Source: Cornus controversa | Lineage: Eukaryota; Streptophyta; Magnoliopsida; Cornales; Cornaceae | Length of the DNA: 64,000 nucleotides | Direction of reading: 5' to 3' | Assembly: GCA_026545225.1 (NCBI GenBank) | Contig: CM048848.1 | Location: forward strand, 44,784,806-44,848,805 | In this document: one piece after another, positions 11,751 to 22,047 of the stretch | Layout of the letters: every line of letters starts with the position of its first letter | How positions within the stretch are numbered: the stretch's first letter is position 1 | Notes under the pieces: generated by a model | Databases searched by the model: none | The model's input: only the letters and a program-made list of their open reading frames with translations | Told to the model about the DNA's origin: nothing | Position numbers and translations under genes: made by a program

Positions 11751-12952
11751 TCTGAGATATAAAATTGTAATGGACTAATTTTGATATCCAAAACTTTATT
11801 AATAGTGTTGTATTTTTTTGTTTATTTTCTGCATCGATTTTCAAGGTCTTTGAGCTGATGAACAAGTGTATGAAAACTGTTAATTTGATGAGGACACCAT
11901 ATAGTACAGGTAAGTATAGTAAGGATACGTCGTATTTTTTGTTTAGAAAGTCTACTTTGAAAAACTAGGATTTCTAGTTAAAATTAGAAATTTTCAAAAT
12001 GGGACCGGTCTCCAATTTTCAAGAATTGTCTAACTTTTTTTGGCAGTTTGGTTTCTACAAGTTTTTCAAAAAGTCCCACCGCTTTTGATTTTTTGGAACC
12101 GATCCTACTTGTCCCATTTCAAAAATGAAATTATCTTTGACCAAAATTCTGATTTCTTTTTTATTTGAAACTTCTAGGAATGTCTTATATTGATTTTTAA
12201 CTTGTTTTCTAAGCATAGTTAGGACTCTTATGCCTATATATACTTATCTATGTTTTCTCTACAATTATGGTTTTAGAAAAACTTTATTTTAGAGATAAAA
12301 AGTTGTTACAAATATTTTTAGGGTAGAACTTTGTTCTATATTTTGAGAGCACACATCTATAATTCACGAGTGGTATTTAGGATGATGTTCTTCTCCTGAT
12401 TAGCTGTTCAAAGACTACATCAAAGTTCTTTGCTGATCGGAACATTAGATTTGAGGTTCTTTTATTGCTTGCTTGTAAAGAAAGGTGAACTGGATCGCAC
12501 TATGAAGGGAGCAAAATACTTGCTGAGTATTTGTGTTCTTTTAGCTACCTTTTTACAAGGATTGTGATGTTAGTCGGAAGTTTACAGCAATTGGACGTGA
12601 AGTCGCAAGTGTAAACCTGATGTGTTTCGCATCAAATTCTTGGCAGAATGAAAAGGGTGTGAGTCCGAGACAGAGTTTGTTGTACTTTGTTTCAACATAA
12701 TAGATTGGTTTCCTGAGGTGTTGCATCTCCTGTGGTTTTTTTCCTTCCAGGCTTTCCATGTATATCTGGTGTTATCATTACTTTACTTACAATTTATTTT
12801 ATTTACTTTCTTTACATGATTGTTTAATTTTTAATTAGACTTAAAATCAAATTAATCTGAAAAATTAAACAAAAGAACAGGTAAACCTATTCACCTCATC
12901 TCTAGGTTCTAAATCAAGCTTTCTTAACCACTTCCACACCGCGCTACTCACA
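11751..12952 (+). mobile_element. 5' LTR of SIRE-like Ty1/Copia element A
   Basis: About 1.2 kb, starting TCTGAGATAT (probably a mutated TGTGAG) and ending CTCACA. It aligns in order with the LTRs at 26738-27929 (reverse complement) and 40649-42010: the GTACAGGTAAGTAT region, the ACCGGT motifs, ATCGCACTATGAA, TTAGTCGGAAGTTTAC, and TTCCATGTATATCTGGT near the 3' end. The primer binding site follows immediately. The element it headed is broken: only gag remains, followed by a joined 3' LTR start. Confidence 0.8.
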
Positions 12953-12953
12953 C

Positions 12954-12967
12954 TTGGTATCAGAGCA
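12954..12967 (+). other. Primer binding site (initiator tRNA-Met type)
   Basis: TTGGTATCAGAGCA follows the LTR end. TGGTATCAGAGC is complementary to the 3' end of plant initiator tRNA-Met and is the standard Copia primer site. Confidence 0.85.
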
Positions 12968-13148
12968 CTGCTCTCTAATTTGTGAGTTGTTCCTTGCGAA
13001 TTTTTTTTTATTTTGTTTTCAAAGATCTTCATAAAATCTAGTATGAAAGAGGGTGGCTCGGTTCAGTGAACTCCTTTGTTAGATGATTCAAAATATACTT
13101 TTTGAAAGTTTCGAATGAAAGTTTTTTTTAAATCTCAAGCTGAGAGAG

Positions 13149-14546
13149 TGATAAGTGTTCAATTCTATGCATTTGAACCCTCTTTATTGCATATGTTAGT
13201 TCTGTTTTTGCGTTTACCGAGATATGTTTACGGTATTTTTGTGTTTTTGATGTATTGCAGGTATTGGAGTAAATGGAGCAAAGTTGGAAGCTTTCTGCAG
13301 TCAAGAGATGAAATCAGAAAATGTTGCCAAGGCATTTCGATCAATCGAGATTTCGATTGATCGAAATCTCATTTCGATTGATCGAAATCTCGATAAATCG
13401 AAATGCAATTTCGATCAATCGAAATGCTGCAGAGCCCACTTGGCCACTTGCTCACCTGCTCTCCCACTTGCAACAGAATCCCCCTTTTTGCACGACTTAG
13501 GGGGATTGTCTGACTTGAACAAGACTTTTGGGGGCCTTCTTGATACAAGAGATATATATAATGATATATATATATATATGGTGGGCCCAAAGGAGCCAAA
13601 AAGCATACAAAAAGCACCAAAAGCCACATATCTCATAGCTCTCAAGATACACATCAGAAGAAGAAGAGAGAGACCTTCGGGAGAGGAAGAGAAAAGCTGA
13701 ACCAGACCAAGAAGCTTCATTCTCTTCATCAATGGAAGGGTGCAAGGCAACCATGAGCAACTAACTCTTCTACTAGGGTGTTGGTTTCAACCCCTAGCCA
13801 TGTAAACTTGTTCATCTTTGTAGCTCTTGGGGATTTGTAATTAAATGTTGATTATTTAGCCTAGTGATTATGTACACAAATACATTTCTTATATATATTC
13901 ATTTGATATGGAATTTATTCTTGTCTTAGAGTAGGTTTTGTCACTTGAATGCACAACATTTGCATATTCCACAAGAAGTGCAAATGATGGTTAGATAATG
14001 GTGTTTAAATGAATGTGTGATGCTAGTTTGTATAGACCATGCCAAGACAAGGTAGTTTGGATGCATGTAGTGTTTACGTAGAGAGTAGGGTAATTAGGTA
14101 GTTAGTTAGGTTGAAGAGGTATGCTTGTTGAAGATGGATTATGATAGGTTAGCACACACATTGATCTTTTGATATGTCATTGAGGTCACAAGCCTAATGA
14201 CATTGTTAGGCATTTAATTAATGAACCCCATGCTTGCTACACTTATGAACATGTGAATGGCTAGTGGTGGAAACCAACCCTAGTTCTCTCTCCCGACTTT
14301 ACTCTTTAATTTTATCGTCATTTCATTTACTCAATAGTTTTAAACACAAAACCAAAAACCTGTTTCTTTAGAATTAAAGTAGAATTAATCTTTCTTTATG
14401 ACAATTAACGACTAGTCCTCGTGGGATCGATACCCTCTATATAGAACCTTATCTACAAAGATTCGTGCTCTTGCGAGTGGTTAAATTATATTTTGATAAA
14501 AAGGGCAAAATTAAGCTTACAATATAATTTAGTTCCGACCACATCA
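13149..14546 (+). mobile_element. Solo LTR (Athila-like Gypsy), TSD GAGAG
   Basis: The segment begins TGATAAGTGTTC and ends GACCACATCA. It is flanked on both sides by GAGAG (13144-13148 and 14547-14551), a perfect 5-bp target duplication. Removing it and one GAGAG restores Copia A leader sequence running into the gag ATG at 14557. Inside are the palindromic cluster at 13336-13428, a (TA)n run near 13555-13580, a CATGAGCAACTAAC...CTAGGG block, and a CCTCGTGGGATCGATACCC block near the 3' end typical of Athila-like LTRs. The start and middle blocks match 15703-17160. With no internal region or second LTR, it is a solo LTR. Confidence 0.85.
13336..13428. repeat. Cluster of TTTCGATYRATCGAAA palindromes
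   Basis: Five copies of ATTTCGAT(CA/TG)ATCGA(A/G)AT-like palindromes in under 100 bp can form nested hairpins. The cluster lies near the start of the solo LTR. Confidence 0.8.
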
Positions 14547-14556
14547 GAGAGTATAA

Positions 14557-15397
14557 ATGTCTATTGAGAATAGATATAAAATTCGTAGCTCTACTACTAG
14601 TATTGGAGATGCCATTGTGACTGTAGAGAATCATAAGGCAACTTGGTCACCTGCTGAACATAATGATGCTAATAATAACAATAAGAGTTTATATATTATA
14701 TTTAATTCTGTTGTTCCATCTGAATTTGCTAGAACTTCTGTTTGTTCCACTTCGAAAGAAGCATGAGATATTTTTCAAGTAACTCATGAAGGTACTACCA
14801 AGGTAACGAAGTCAAAGTTACAAATGCTAACAACTAGGTTTGAAGCATTTAGGATGAGATATTTTCTGATTTTTATTCTAAACTTAATGATATTGTTCAA
14901 AGTTGTGCTAACCTTGGGGAAAGAATTTCATCTTTTCAGGTTGTCAGAAAAATCACGAAGTCACCTCTTGATAAGTTTCAAGATAAGTTGGAAGTCTTAA
15001 ATGAGGGTAGAGTTATTCGTATAATAGATGTGGCAAAATTAGTTGGATCTATTAAAACTTTTGAAATGAAATATCCAAAACTTCAAAAATAAAAAAATTT
15101 AGCTTTAAAATTTTCAAAGACTTCTAAGTCTTCAAATTTGTCAAATATTTCAAATTCTTCAAAAACTGAAGTTGGAGAAGTTGAAAGTTTTGAATATGAT
15201 TCTAATAAGTATGTTGATCTTTTTGCTAGGAAATTTAAAAGATTCTTAGATATGAAAAGGCTAAAAATCTTAAGAAAGAAAATCCATCTAAATTTTAATC
15301 AAGTTTCATCTTTTAGAGGAAATTATAGAAGAGAAAAAGAAGTAGAAAACTTTAAGGATGCTTAAATCACTTGTTGGACATGTGGTGGTAAAGGTTG
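14557..15397 (+). pseudogene. gag of SIRE-like Copia element A, broken
   Basis: Translation from ATG 14557 gives residues matching Copia gag: an N-terminal part ending FNSVVPSEF...STSKEA, a stop in place of the usual Trp, then DIFQVTHEGTTKV and KSKLQMLTTRFEAF. After another stop come FSDFYSKLNDIVQSC-like and LGERISSF-like blocks, a serine-rich hinge, and a zinc-knuckle start CWTCGGKG at 15374-15397. Frames shift between these blocks and at least three stops are present. The retroviral-type gag would form the particle that packages element RNA; this copy cannot. It begins directly after the solo-LTR insertion and stops where an LTR start (15398) is joined to it, so protease, integrase and RT are missing. 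Confidence 0.8.
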
Positions 15398-15492
15398 TGA
15401 CGTATATTTTTGTAATTAGCAATTTTCGGTACCAAAACTAAACGTGATCGAGTTGTAATATTTGATTTATATTCTTATCATTGATCATGTGG
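15398..15492 (+). mobile_element. Truncated 3' LTR start of Copia element A
   Basis: TGTGACGTATATTTTTG and the following ATCGAGTTGTAATATTTGATT match the first 95 bp of the LTR at 40649 and, in reverse, that ending at 27929. It is fused directly to the gag zinc knuckle and broken off where minus-strand Gypsy gag sequence begins. Confidence 0.65.
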
Positions 15493-15702
15493 TAGCTCGC
15501 CCTAGTGTCTCTTCTTGCACCTGCCTACAAGGGTCACTATACATGATGTCTTGCTATACTTGGGGTTCCTCTCCTCTTTACTAGATTGTCACCCCCTTTT
15601 TATATCCGTCTTTCTGTTACGGTCTCATTTTTCCCTCCGCGCATCTAGGGCATCCTCAACATTCATGTACTTTTGGAAATTCATGAGTAGCTCAAACATG
15701 CT
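15493..15702 (-). pseudogene. Distal part of Tat-type Gypsy gag
   Basis: On the minus strand the sequence just left of the solo LTR reads FELLMNFQKYMNVEDALDAR, the usual Gypsy gag block (ELL..AQKYMN.EDA.AA). It continues the gag at 17166-18320, from which it is separated by the inserted LTR 15703-17160. Further left it degenerates and meets the Copia LTR fragment. Confidence 0.7.
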
Positions 15703-17160
15703 TGATCAGTGTTGAATGTTACGCATTCTAGCCTTTTAATTTGCGTATTTCATTATCTTAGGAGTAGATTATTTGTGATTTTACTCTATTTTCTGTATTT
15801 TCAGGGCCTTAATGATTATTTCAGTTAAAATCATGATTTTTGGGCTTTTAAAGATGATATTCAAGAAGGTTATATGAAACCTACATCAAGTGGATTAATT
15901 CAACTCCATATTTCAACTCAAAACAGCTCAAGGAAGACGTACAAGAGAATTATAACTGCCTAAGGGTATTTCGGGCTGAAATCCATTTCTGTGCGTAATA
16001 CAATTTTAATCCCATTTTGAAAAATGGCTTGTAACTCTTATTTTCAAGCATCAAATTGGCTCAATTCTCGTCTAAACTAAACGAAATTCGATTTTGGACA
16101 TTTTTGTATCTCACGTAAATTTTGTGAATCTGACTTCTAGTGGGTAAAACTTTGGGTAGAAAGTCAATAGAAAAATTCACATGTTTAGGACCTACGGGAA
16201 AACCCTAATTGACTCCTAATTAGGTGGGGACAGTTAATATTCTCTTAGGGTTTAAAGTGACGAATTGGGGGCTGTATGAGGAGGCTTAAACAGCAAGTTG
16301 TAGAGCTTTGGAGTGGAGAACCATTGGAGAACAAGGTCTTGTGTGTATTACATGAAGATAACGCCTTCTTCCTCAACCGTTGAAGGGTCTTCTTCTGCCA
16401 TGAGCGGCTAGTTCATCCACTAGGGTTTTGATGTAATCCTAACTAAGCATCAATGGTTTGATTGTTCAAAATATTGGAGATTTTTGTATTCATGCATAGA
16501 TTGTGTAATTTAGAGGATTCTTCTTATAGAATTGAGCAATAAAAGTCTTATACATTTAGTTTCAATAATTTCTTATCGTGTCTTAGATACTTAATTATTG
16601 TTATTGAACTCAATCTTTTTTATTTTCTGTGATTATGAGAGTGATTATTACACAATGGTAATCATTGAATATATTATTAAAAGTTTTGATGGATTATGCC
16701 TAGAGAAGATGGACCATACTGCACCCTAGAATAGAGTAGTTAGGCAGATGACTCATGCCAATCGAAGATAGTCCATGACTTAGCCTTAATCATATGTTAT
16801 CTTCTTGAAGGATAGAGGTGAGCTTGTAGCCACTGACACCACTTATGCATGATATAACTCCTCATAGTTAGTTCAATTGGCCATTGATTATGAAGTTAGT
16901 GGTGAAGTCAATAACCCTAGATGTATCTCATACTTTCTACACTCTTTCGGTTCTCTTGTTTTTGTTTATTTGTTTCCATTAGTTAATTCAGAAAATAAAA
17001 ATCAATAACCTATTCTTTCTTAAATTTAGTTAAAATTAATTTCGAATAGCCAACTCAGTCAGACCATAATCCGAGAAATTCGACACCCCTTTCAATAGCC
17101 CTATTCTTCAAAGAATTCGTTCCATTGCGAAGTGGTAATTTAATTGATACACTTCGCCAC
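15703..17160 (+). mobile_element. Solo LTR of the same Athila-like family, inside Gypsy gag
   Basis: It starts TGATCAGTGTTGAATG, like the start of 13149-14546, and shares the CATGAGCGGCTAGTTCATCC...CTAGGG block and the AAAGAATTCGTTCCATTGCGA 3' block. The flanks ATGCT (15698-15702) and GTGCT (17161-17165) are a 5-bp target duplication with one mismatch. Removing the LTR and one flank joins two pieces of minus-strand gag in frame (KHLLES to MFELLM). The 3' end is CCAC rather than clean CA, so the last base is uncertain. Confidence 0.75.
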
Positions 17161-17165
17161 GTGCT

Positions 17166-18320
17166 TTCTAGAAGATGTTTGGAAATTGAATATAAGAATT
17201 TTGAGGGCAGTAGGCCCCCCATGAAATCAGTAACAGCCACCTTGTCATCCAAAGCGTCGACCTACAATATCTACCTGTTAAACCAGTTGATGTAGTCTCG
17301 CAATGATTCCACCTTAGTCTATCTTCCATTCAGGAGATAGGTGGCAGGCTTCTTATGTCTTCTAGTGGCAATAAAGTTGCTAACAAACAACGGCTCAACT
17401 CTTTGAAAGAGTGTATAAACACAGGATTCAAGTTGTTAAACCACATTGAGGTAGAACCTTTCAATGTAGTATGAAAGGCTCTGCATATGATTTCATCTGG
17501 TACTCCATAGAGGTACATGAGAGCCTTGTAGGTCTCTAGATGGTCCAGCGGGTCTTTAGTCCCATCAAAGTTTTCAAAGGTGGGCATTTTGAACTTGTTA
17601 AGCAAAGGACAGTTCATTACCCTAGTGGTAAAAGGGAGGTTGATGTGTTGAACCAAATCCTCCACCGTAGTAGGGCTTTTCCCCTTAATGGCCTGGGCTA
17701 TACTCTCGACCTTGGCTCTGAGGTTCTTCATCTCCATATCATGATAGGTAGTTTCCCCTGGGTGCCCTGAATCTCCATGTGAATGAGCCCTGAACCCTAA
17801 ATCCTCATGGGCACGACTCTTTCAAGTGTGATTAGGTGAATGGGGTTCGTACCATCTCGGTCGCTTCTTACACAGCTCTAGGTTGCGTCATCTACCGAAA
17901 CTCCACTATCTCGCCCATCATCATCCCCTTCTAAATCGACTGGCCTAAGGTGACTCCGTAATGGCACCGGTGCCACGGGAGGAGAACACTGTAGGATTGT
18001 TACATTTTGTTGGAGTACTTGGATTATACTCTTATTTAAATTCTGAACTTGGTATTCTAACGCTACGACACGATCCTGATCATTTGGGACTCCAGGGCGT
18101 GCCCCAAGGAAATGTCCTTGACCAGGGGGCTACATGTTTCCTTCTCATATTATAGGCAGATTGTGACTAGCAAGGTCTGGGGTGGCAAGATCTCCTCCTG
18201 TCCGGCTATAGGATTATGGCTGGTAAGAGGGTCTTGTCTAGCTGGAGGGTTGCCGACAAGAGGGTCCTACTTAACTATAGTATCTAGTCCAGATCGTAGG
18301 TGCATCATGCTTCGTATATG
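17166..18320 (-). pseudogene. gag of Tat-type Ty3/Gypsy element, broken
   Basis: The clearest part (17737-17330) reads TTVEDLVQHINLPFTTRV, then KFKMPTFENFDGTKDPLDHL, then ICRAFHTTLKGSTSMWFNNL and SFKELS, the standard order of plant Gypsy gag (retrotransposon gag domain). It continues to the left through ESLRDYINWFNR, a stop, and DDKVAVTDFMGGL...SKHLLES, where the solo LTR is inserted. Gag would form the capsid of the element's particle. Stops and the LTR insertion make it a pseudogene. The 5' part (17740-18320) is poorly conserved. The element's LTR lies upstream at 18375-18734. Confidence 0.8.
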
Positions 18321-18354
18321 CTTCGAGTAGAACAGTTAAGTTTGTGACAAGTTC

Positions 18355-18373
18355 TCATAGACGACGCCAATTG
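18355..18373 (-). other. Primer-binding-site region of the Gypsy element
   Basis: On the minus strand ATTGGCGTCGTCTATGAGAAC-like sequence follows the LTR end, comparable to the TGGCGCCGTCT start common after plant Gypsy 5' LTRs. I cannot assign the tRNA with confidence. Confidence 0.5.
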
Positions 18374-18374
18374 A

Positions 18375-18734
18375 TGAAGAAAAAATTCATCCTGAACTGG
18401 TCAAACGCCAACCTATGAAAAGACAAAAGAAGAGTAATCGGAAGGACACCGGCGTGGTGCCTATTGACTGCGCTCCGACGATCAAGTTAAAAATCGGAAG
18501 AACTTTCTTAAACTATAAAGGCACTTTAGAGGGTATTAATTGCGTACCTGGTATATGAATCATCTTTGTATTTATAGCGGTCTTGTATGAGCGTGTTCTA
18601 GTAGGAGACTGGTTCTTTAGTTCTTTAAACTTATCTGAAAATAGAAAAGTCCTGGTCAAAGCATACTTATTTACGGCACCTTAATCTTAACTTTCATGTC
18701 ATACGTTTCACAATTGGTGTCAAATACTCTATCA
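18375..18734 (-). mobile_element. 5' LTR of the Tat-like Gypsy element
   Basis: In minus orientation it runs from TGATAGAGTATTTGAC to a CTTCA end (360 bp), with a TATA box (CTATAAATAC) on that strand. It aligns along its length with the plus-strand LTR at 8400-8762. The following primer-site-like sequence and gag identify it as a 5' LTR. Polymerase genes and the 3' LTR of this copy are absent, so it is a truncated element. Confidence 0.75.
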
Positions 18735-18837
18735 CTATTGTCTAATCAAAATAAATTGAACATTATATTATTATTATTTTTATCAATGTCATTGTAAGCA
18801 CAGAAATAAATTATAGAAAAATTATTAGCTAAGAAGT

Positions 18838-19645
18838 ATGGACACGGACACGGGACACAAGTACAACATGACACGACAAATTTTAAAAAAAAGGACACAG
18901 ACACGACGGGGATATGACTATGAAATAATATATTAATATATATTCAACAAGTTAACCAATATCAAAAATACCATAAATCTAACAATAAAAAGAAAAAAAA
19001 TTACACAAATACTTCAATTTATTATCAAGCAATTAATGTATTTTCAAAATGGGTGTTTTTATTATATTTAAGCCCACTACTCGAATTTTGCACGTTACCC
19101 ATTTTTCTAATAACAAACAAATATATTTAAATACAAAATACCAAATAAACCAACATGACATTATGTTAAATAAAATTCTATTGGCTTTTTTATTTTTTTG
19201 TTTCTAAATTTATTATTTAGGAATTTTATCTAACTATTTTTTATTTTTAAAGTTTTTTATTTTAGAAAACACTATATTTATAGAGAAAATGACATAATAG
19301 TCTTATTAAATGGTATATATGTCATTATAGTTCTTTTAGAGGGTCAAAATGTCAACTTTTAGAAAATGAGGGGTTGAAATGCTCAAAAAAATAGTTGAAA
19401 GGGTCTTTTTGCAACTTTGAAAAATTTCAAGGGTTTTTTTGCACTTTTAAAAATTACAAAATGTACCTTGTCGTGTCTCCCGTGTGTCTTATCCGTGTCT
19501 TTCGTGTGTCCTAAAAGTTCTGGGTTTTTTTTACTTTTAAAAATTATAAAATGTACCCCGTCGTGTCCCCCGCGTGTTCTTGCTGTATTCTCTGTGTGTT
19601 TTTGCCGTGTCCTTGCTATATTGCCCGCGTGTCTTGATAAAAAAA
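18838..19645. repeat. ACACG-rich dispersed repeat, copy 2
   Basis: It starts GGACACGGACACGGG and shares with 310-845 the TTTTAAAAAAAAGGACAC motif and the TATTAATATATATTCAA core. Its right end is a tandem array of CGTGTC/CGTGTG words. Within it a unit of about 100 bp (TTTTAAAAATTA-AAATGTACC-TCGTGTC) occurs twice, near 19445 and 19542. The long open frames here simply reflect this repeat. Confidence 0.55.
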
Positions 19646-19659
19646 ATTCAAGAAATTTA

Positions 19660-20372
19660 TAAAGAATGATCAATCCTTATTTGAAGAGTGTTGGATATGG
19701 TCACGACATCCAACTGTTTGCGCTTCCTCGATTATTAAATGCTTTTGGTCAGAAGTCGAGGTGATGGTTTGGTTGAATCAAAATTCTGGTTCGAACTTTT
19801 TTATAATAATTTTTTTTAAAAATTTAATCCATTATTTTAGTTGAATCGTAGAATGTGATCCACGACCATCATGTCTAATAATTTCTCCAATTGTACTCCA
19901 TGAATCCAGTAAAGGGTGTTGTGTCACCGTGTGACGTTACTTACGGTGGTGGAATGACCAGTAGTCTTGAAAGTCTAAATTATATGGATCCCATTGTCAT
20001 ATGTCTAATGATTCTAAATTAAACGGGCCCCAATGTGATATATATCTAAAGATTAAAGCTGTTTGGGGACAATACAGCAGAAAAAAACGTGGCTTTATTC
20101 AGAGTTCAGACCCATATTCAATAATTATTACACGATTTGATATTTTCCATCTCCAATTTTGATGAATGACGTGAACGGAATAATTCAACTTACCAGGCAA
20201 TATCTCTTTAATAAACCAATAGATTTCTCACGTTGCATTTTTTTTAAAATTTATATAATATAAAAGTTTGATATAATAACTACAAAAATTTTAATTTAAC
20301 TCTTAAAATAGTTAAAAAATTAATTCTGTAATTTAAAATATCTTTTACTATTTATAGTCTAAAATTATTTTT
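19660..20372. other. No recognisable feature
   Basis: A/T-rich sequence without gene-like content. It contains two similar GGATCCCATTGTCATATGTCTAA and GGGCCCCAATGTGATATATATCTAA-type phrases near 19985-20045, perhaps a small duplication. Confidence 0.4.
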
Positions 20373-22047
20373 AAAAAAATTAGACTGTCCTCCCTTGTAC
20401 ATAGGCGAAATAACAAATACCTCTCCTGTGTTTTTAAAAATAACACTCACCTCCTCTGTCAGAGTTGTTGGTCGACAAAATTGATGAAATGACGATTATA
20501 TCCATGTACTTTATTGAAAATTTTTGATAATGTAAAAAGACCTGACCACCCCTCTCACTTTAATACATGGCCTGACAACTTTATGTTACATCACTTCTTT
20601 AGCAAGTTTTAGTTTTCTGAAGCTTAGAGAGAGAGAGAGAGAGAGTTCTTTGAAATTTCGGATCAAAACCTTTGTAAATCCAACATAGTGTAAACAGTTT
20701 TCGTCTATTGAGTTTTTCAAACCCCATTAAAGAGAGAAATTATATAGTTTAGAGAGAGAGTTATTTGGAATTTGGGGTTTGTCCATCTTTTGAGGGCTGC
20801 AGCAAGCCATGCTTGTTCCATGAGAGAATTGAGAAACTCCTCTCTTTTTTTGGATTTCTCTTCTCTCCACAGCTCCCTTTATGTGAAATGTAAAGAGTTT
20901 ATTTTTGTTTATTTTCTTCTTTGGTAGGGGTTTTTGGGTCTGTTAATTTGATTCACGCAAAACAATGCTATAATGATGAGTACAGTGTCTTTTTCTTTGT
21001 ATAGCATAAAAAGTGTTTCTAAACAATAGAGATAACCCAATTACTGATTTGTCAATGGTTTTGAGTATCAGCAAAGATGGAAGTCTTGTTCTACTTAATG
21101 GGAATGGCATTATTTTCTGGTCTTCAAATACTGCAACAGCAGCTAAGAGTCTTGTTGCACAGATCATGGATAATGGGATTTTGTGCTAAGGGATACAAGC
21201 AATAGTAATCCAGAAAGCTATATATGGCAAAGCTTTGATTATCCGACTTACACGCTGTTACCGGGCATGAATTTGGGATGGGACTCGAAGACAGGTCTAA
21301 ATAGAAATCTTACTTCGTGGACAAGCTCTGATGATCCTTCGCTTGGCAGTTATTCTTACAACGTAGAACTTGATGGACTTCCTCAAATAGTTCTGTGCAT
21401 GGGATTAAAAGAGCTGCACCGTAGTGGGTTATGGTATGAAGATAGATTCAGTGGTTGTCCTATTCTAACTGCAAGCTCAGTTTTTAAACTAATTTTTGTT
21501 TCAAATTCGGAGGATATTACATGTATGAAAGTGCGACTGAGGTTGTTATGGGTAAGTCAGGTCTTGTTCAAAACTTTACATGGATGAGCCCTCAACTTCA
21601 GTGGGCAGTTCTGTTTGGCTTGTGTGATATATATATATATATATATAAGAGATGAGAGATGGAGGGACCTACAAGAGAGATGAGAAATGCATAAGAGAGG
21701 GAGGTTTTACCATAGAGAAAGATAGAGAGCTTCTGTAGTGAGAGAGAGAGTATTATGTATAAATTAGCCAAGGGTAAAAATGTCCACAAATAAGAGGGTA
21801 TTTCAGTCATTTCATGCATTCTAGGGGTATTTTTGAATTTTCAGATTAAAAATACAATGACATAAGCAATTTTTGCACCTGCAAATTTGACAAGGGAGGT
21901 CAGTGTTACAAAAGATACACTGACAAAGGAGGTCAGTGTTATTTTTAAAAAGGTACGTTGACAAAGGAGGTCAGTGTTATTTTTAAAAACACAGAAGAAG
22001 TATATGTTATTTCGTCTATTTACAGGAGAGGTCAATGTAATTTTCTC
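20373..22047. mobile_element. Mutator-like element carrying a host gene fragment (Pack-MULE-like)
   Basis: The left end (20373 onward: AAATTAGACTGTCCTCCC, GGCGAAATAACAAATACC, CTCCTGTGTTTTTAAAAATA, ACACTCACCTCCTCTGTCA) is the reverse complement of the right end down from 22047, over about 90 bp and more weakly beyond. The element is flanked by ATTATTTTT (20364-20372) and ATTATTTTA (22048-22056), a 9-bp duplication with one mismatch, as Mutator-like elements make. The right arm holds three tandem copies of GACAAAGGAGGTCAGTGTTA-like sequence. No transposase is encoded. The interior carries a broken S-locus lectin receptor kinase fragment. Confidence 0.75.
21020..21627 (+). pseudogene. G-type lectin S-receptor-like kinase fragment
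   Basis: Starting near 21020 the translation reads NNRDNPITDLSMVL, ISKDGSLVLLNGNGIIFWSS and TAAKSLVAQIMDNG, the distal half of a bulb-type (mannose-binding) lectin domain. A one-base frameshift near 21175 is followed by FVLRDTSNSNPESY, WQSFDYPTYTLLPGM, LTSWTSSDDPSLGSYSY and VELDGLPQIV, the lectin end and S-locus glycoprotein domain. A second shift near 21520 leads to ESATEVVMGKSGLVQNFTWM, and homology stops at the (TA)n run at 21627. In intact genes these are extracellular domains of a membrane kinase; here the signal peptide, EGF/PAN, membrane and kinase parts are absent. It lies wholly inside the Mutator-like element, implying capture. Confidence 0.8.

Noticed and set aside
13284..13760. 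Overlapping open frames on both strands
   Set aside because: They lie inside the solo LTR and run through its palindrome cluster and (TA)n run; they are not genes.
15374..15415. Complete zinc knuckle CWTCGGKGCDVYFC in Copia A gag
   Set aside because: The spacing fits, but from 15398 the DNA matches the LTR start, and the required His is Cys, so the second half is coincidental.
19383..19673. Open frames on both strands rich in repeated residues
   Set aside because: They reflect the CGTGTC tandem repeat, which lacks stops in several frames.
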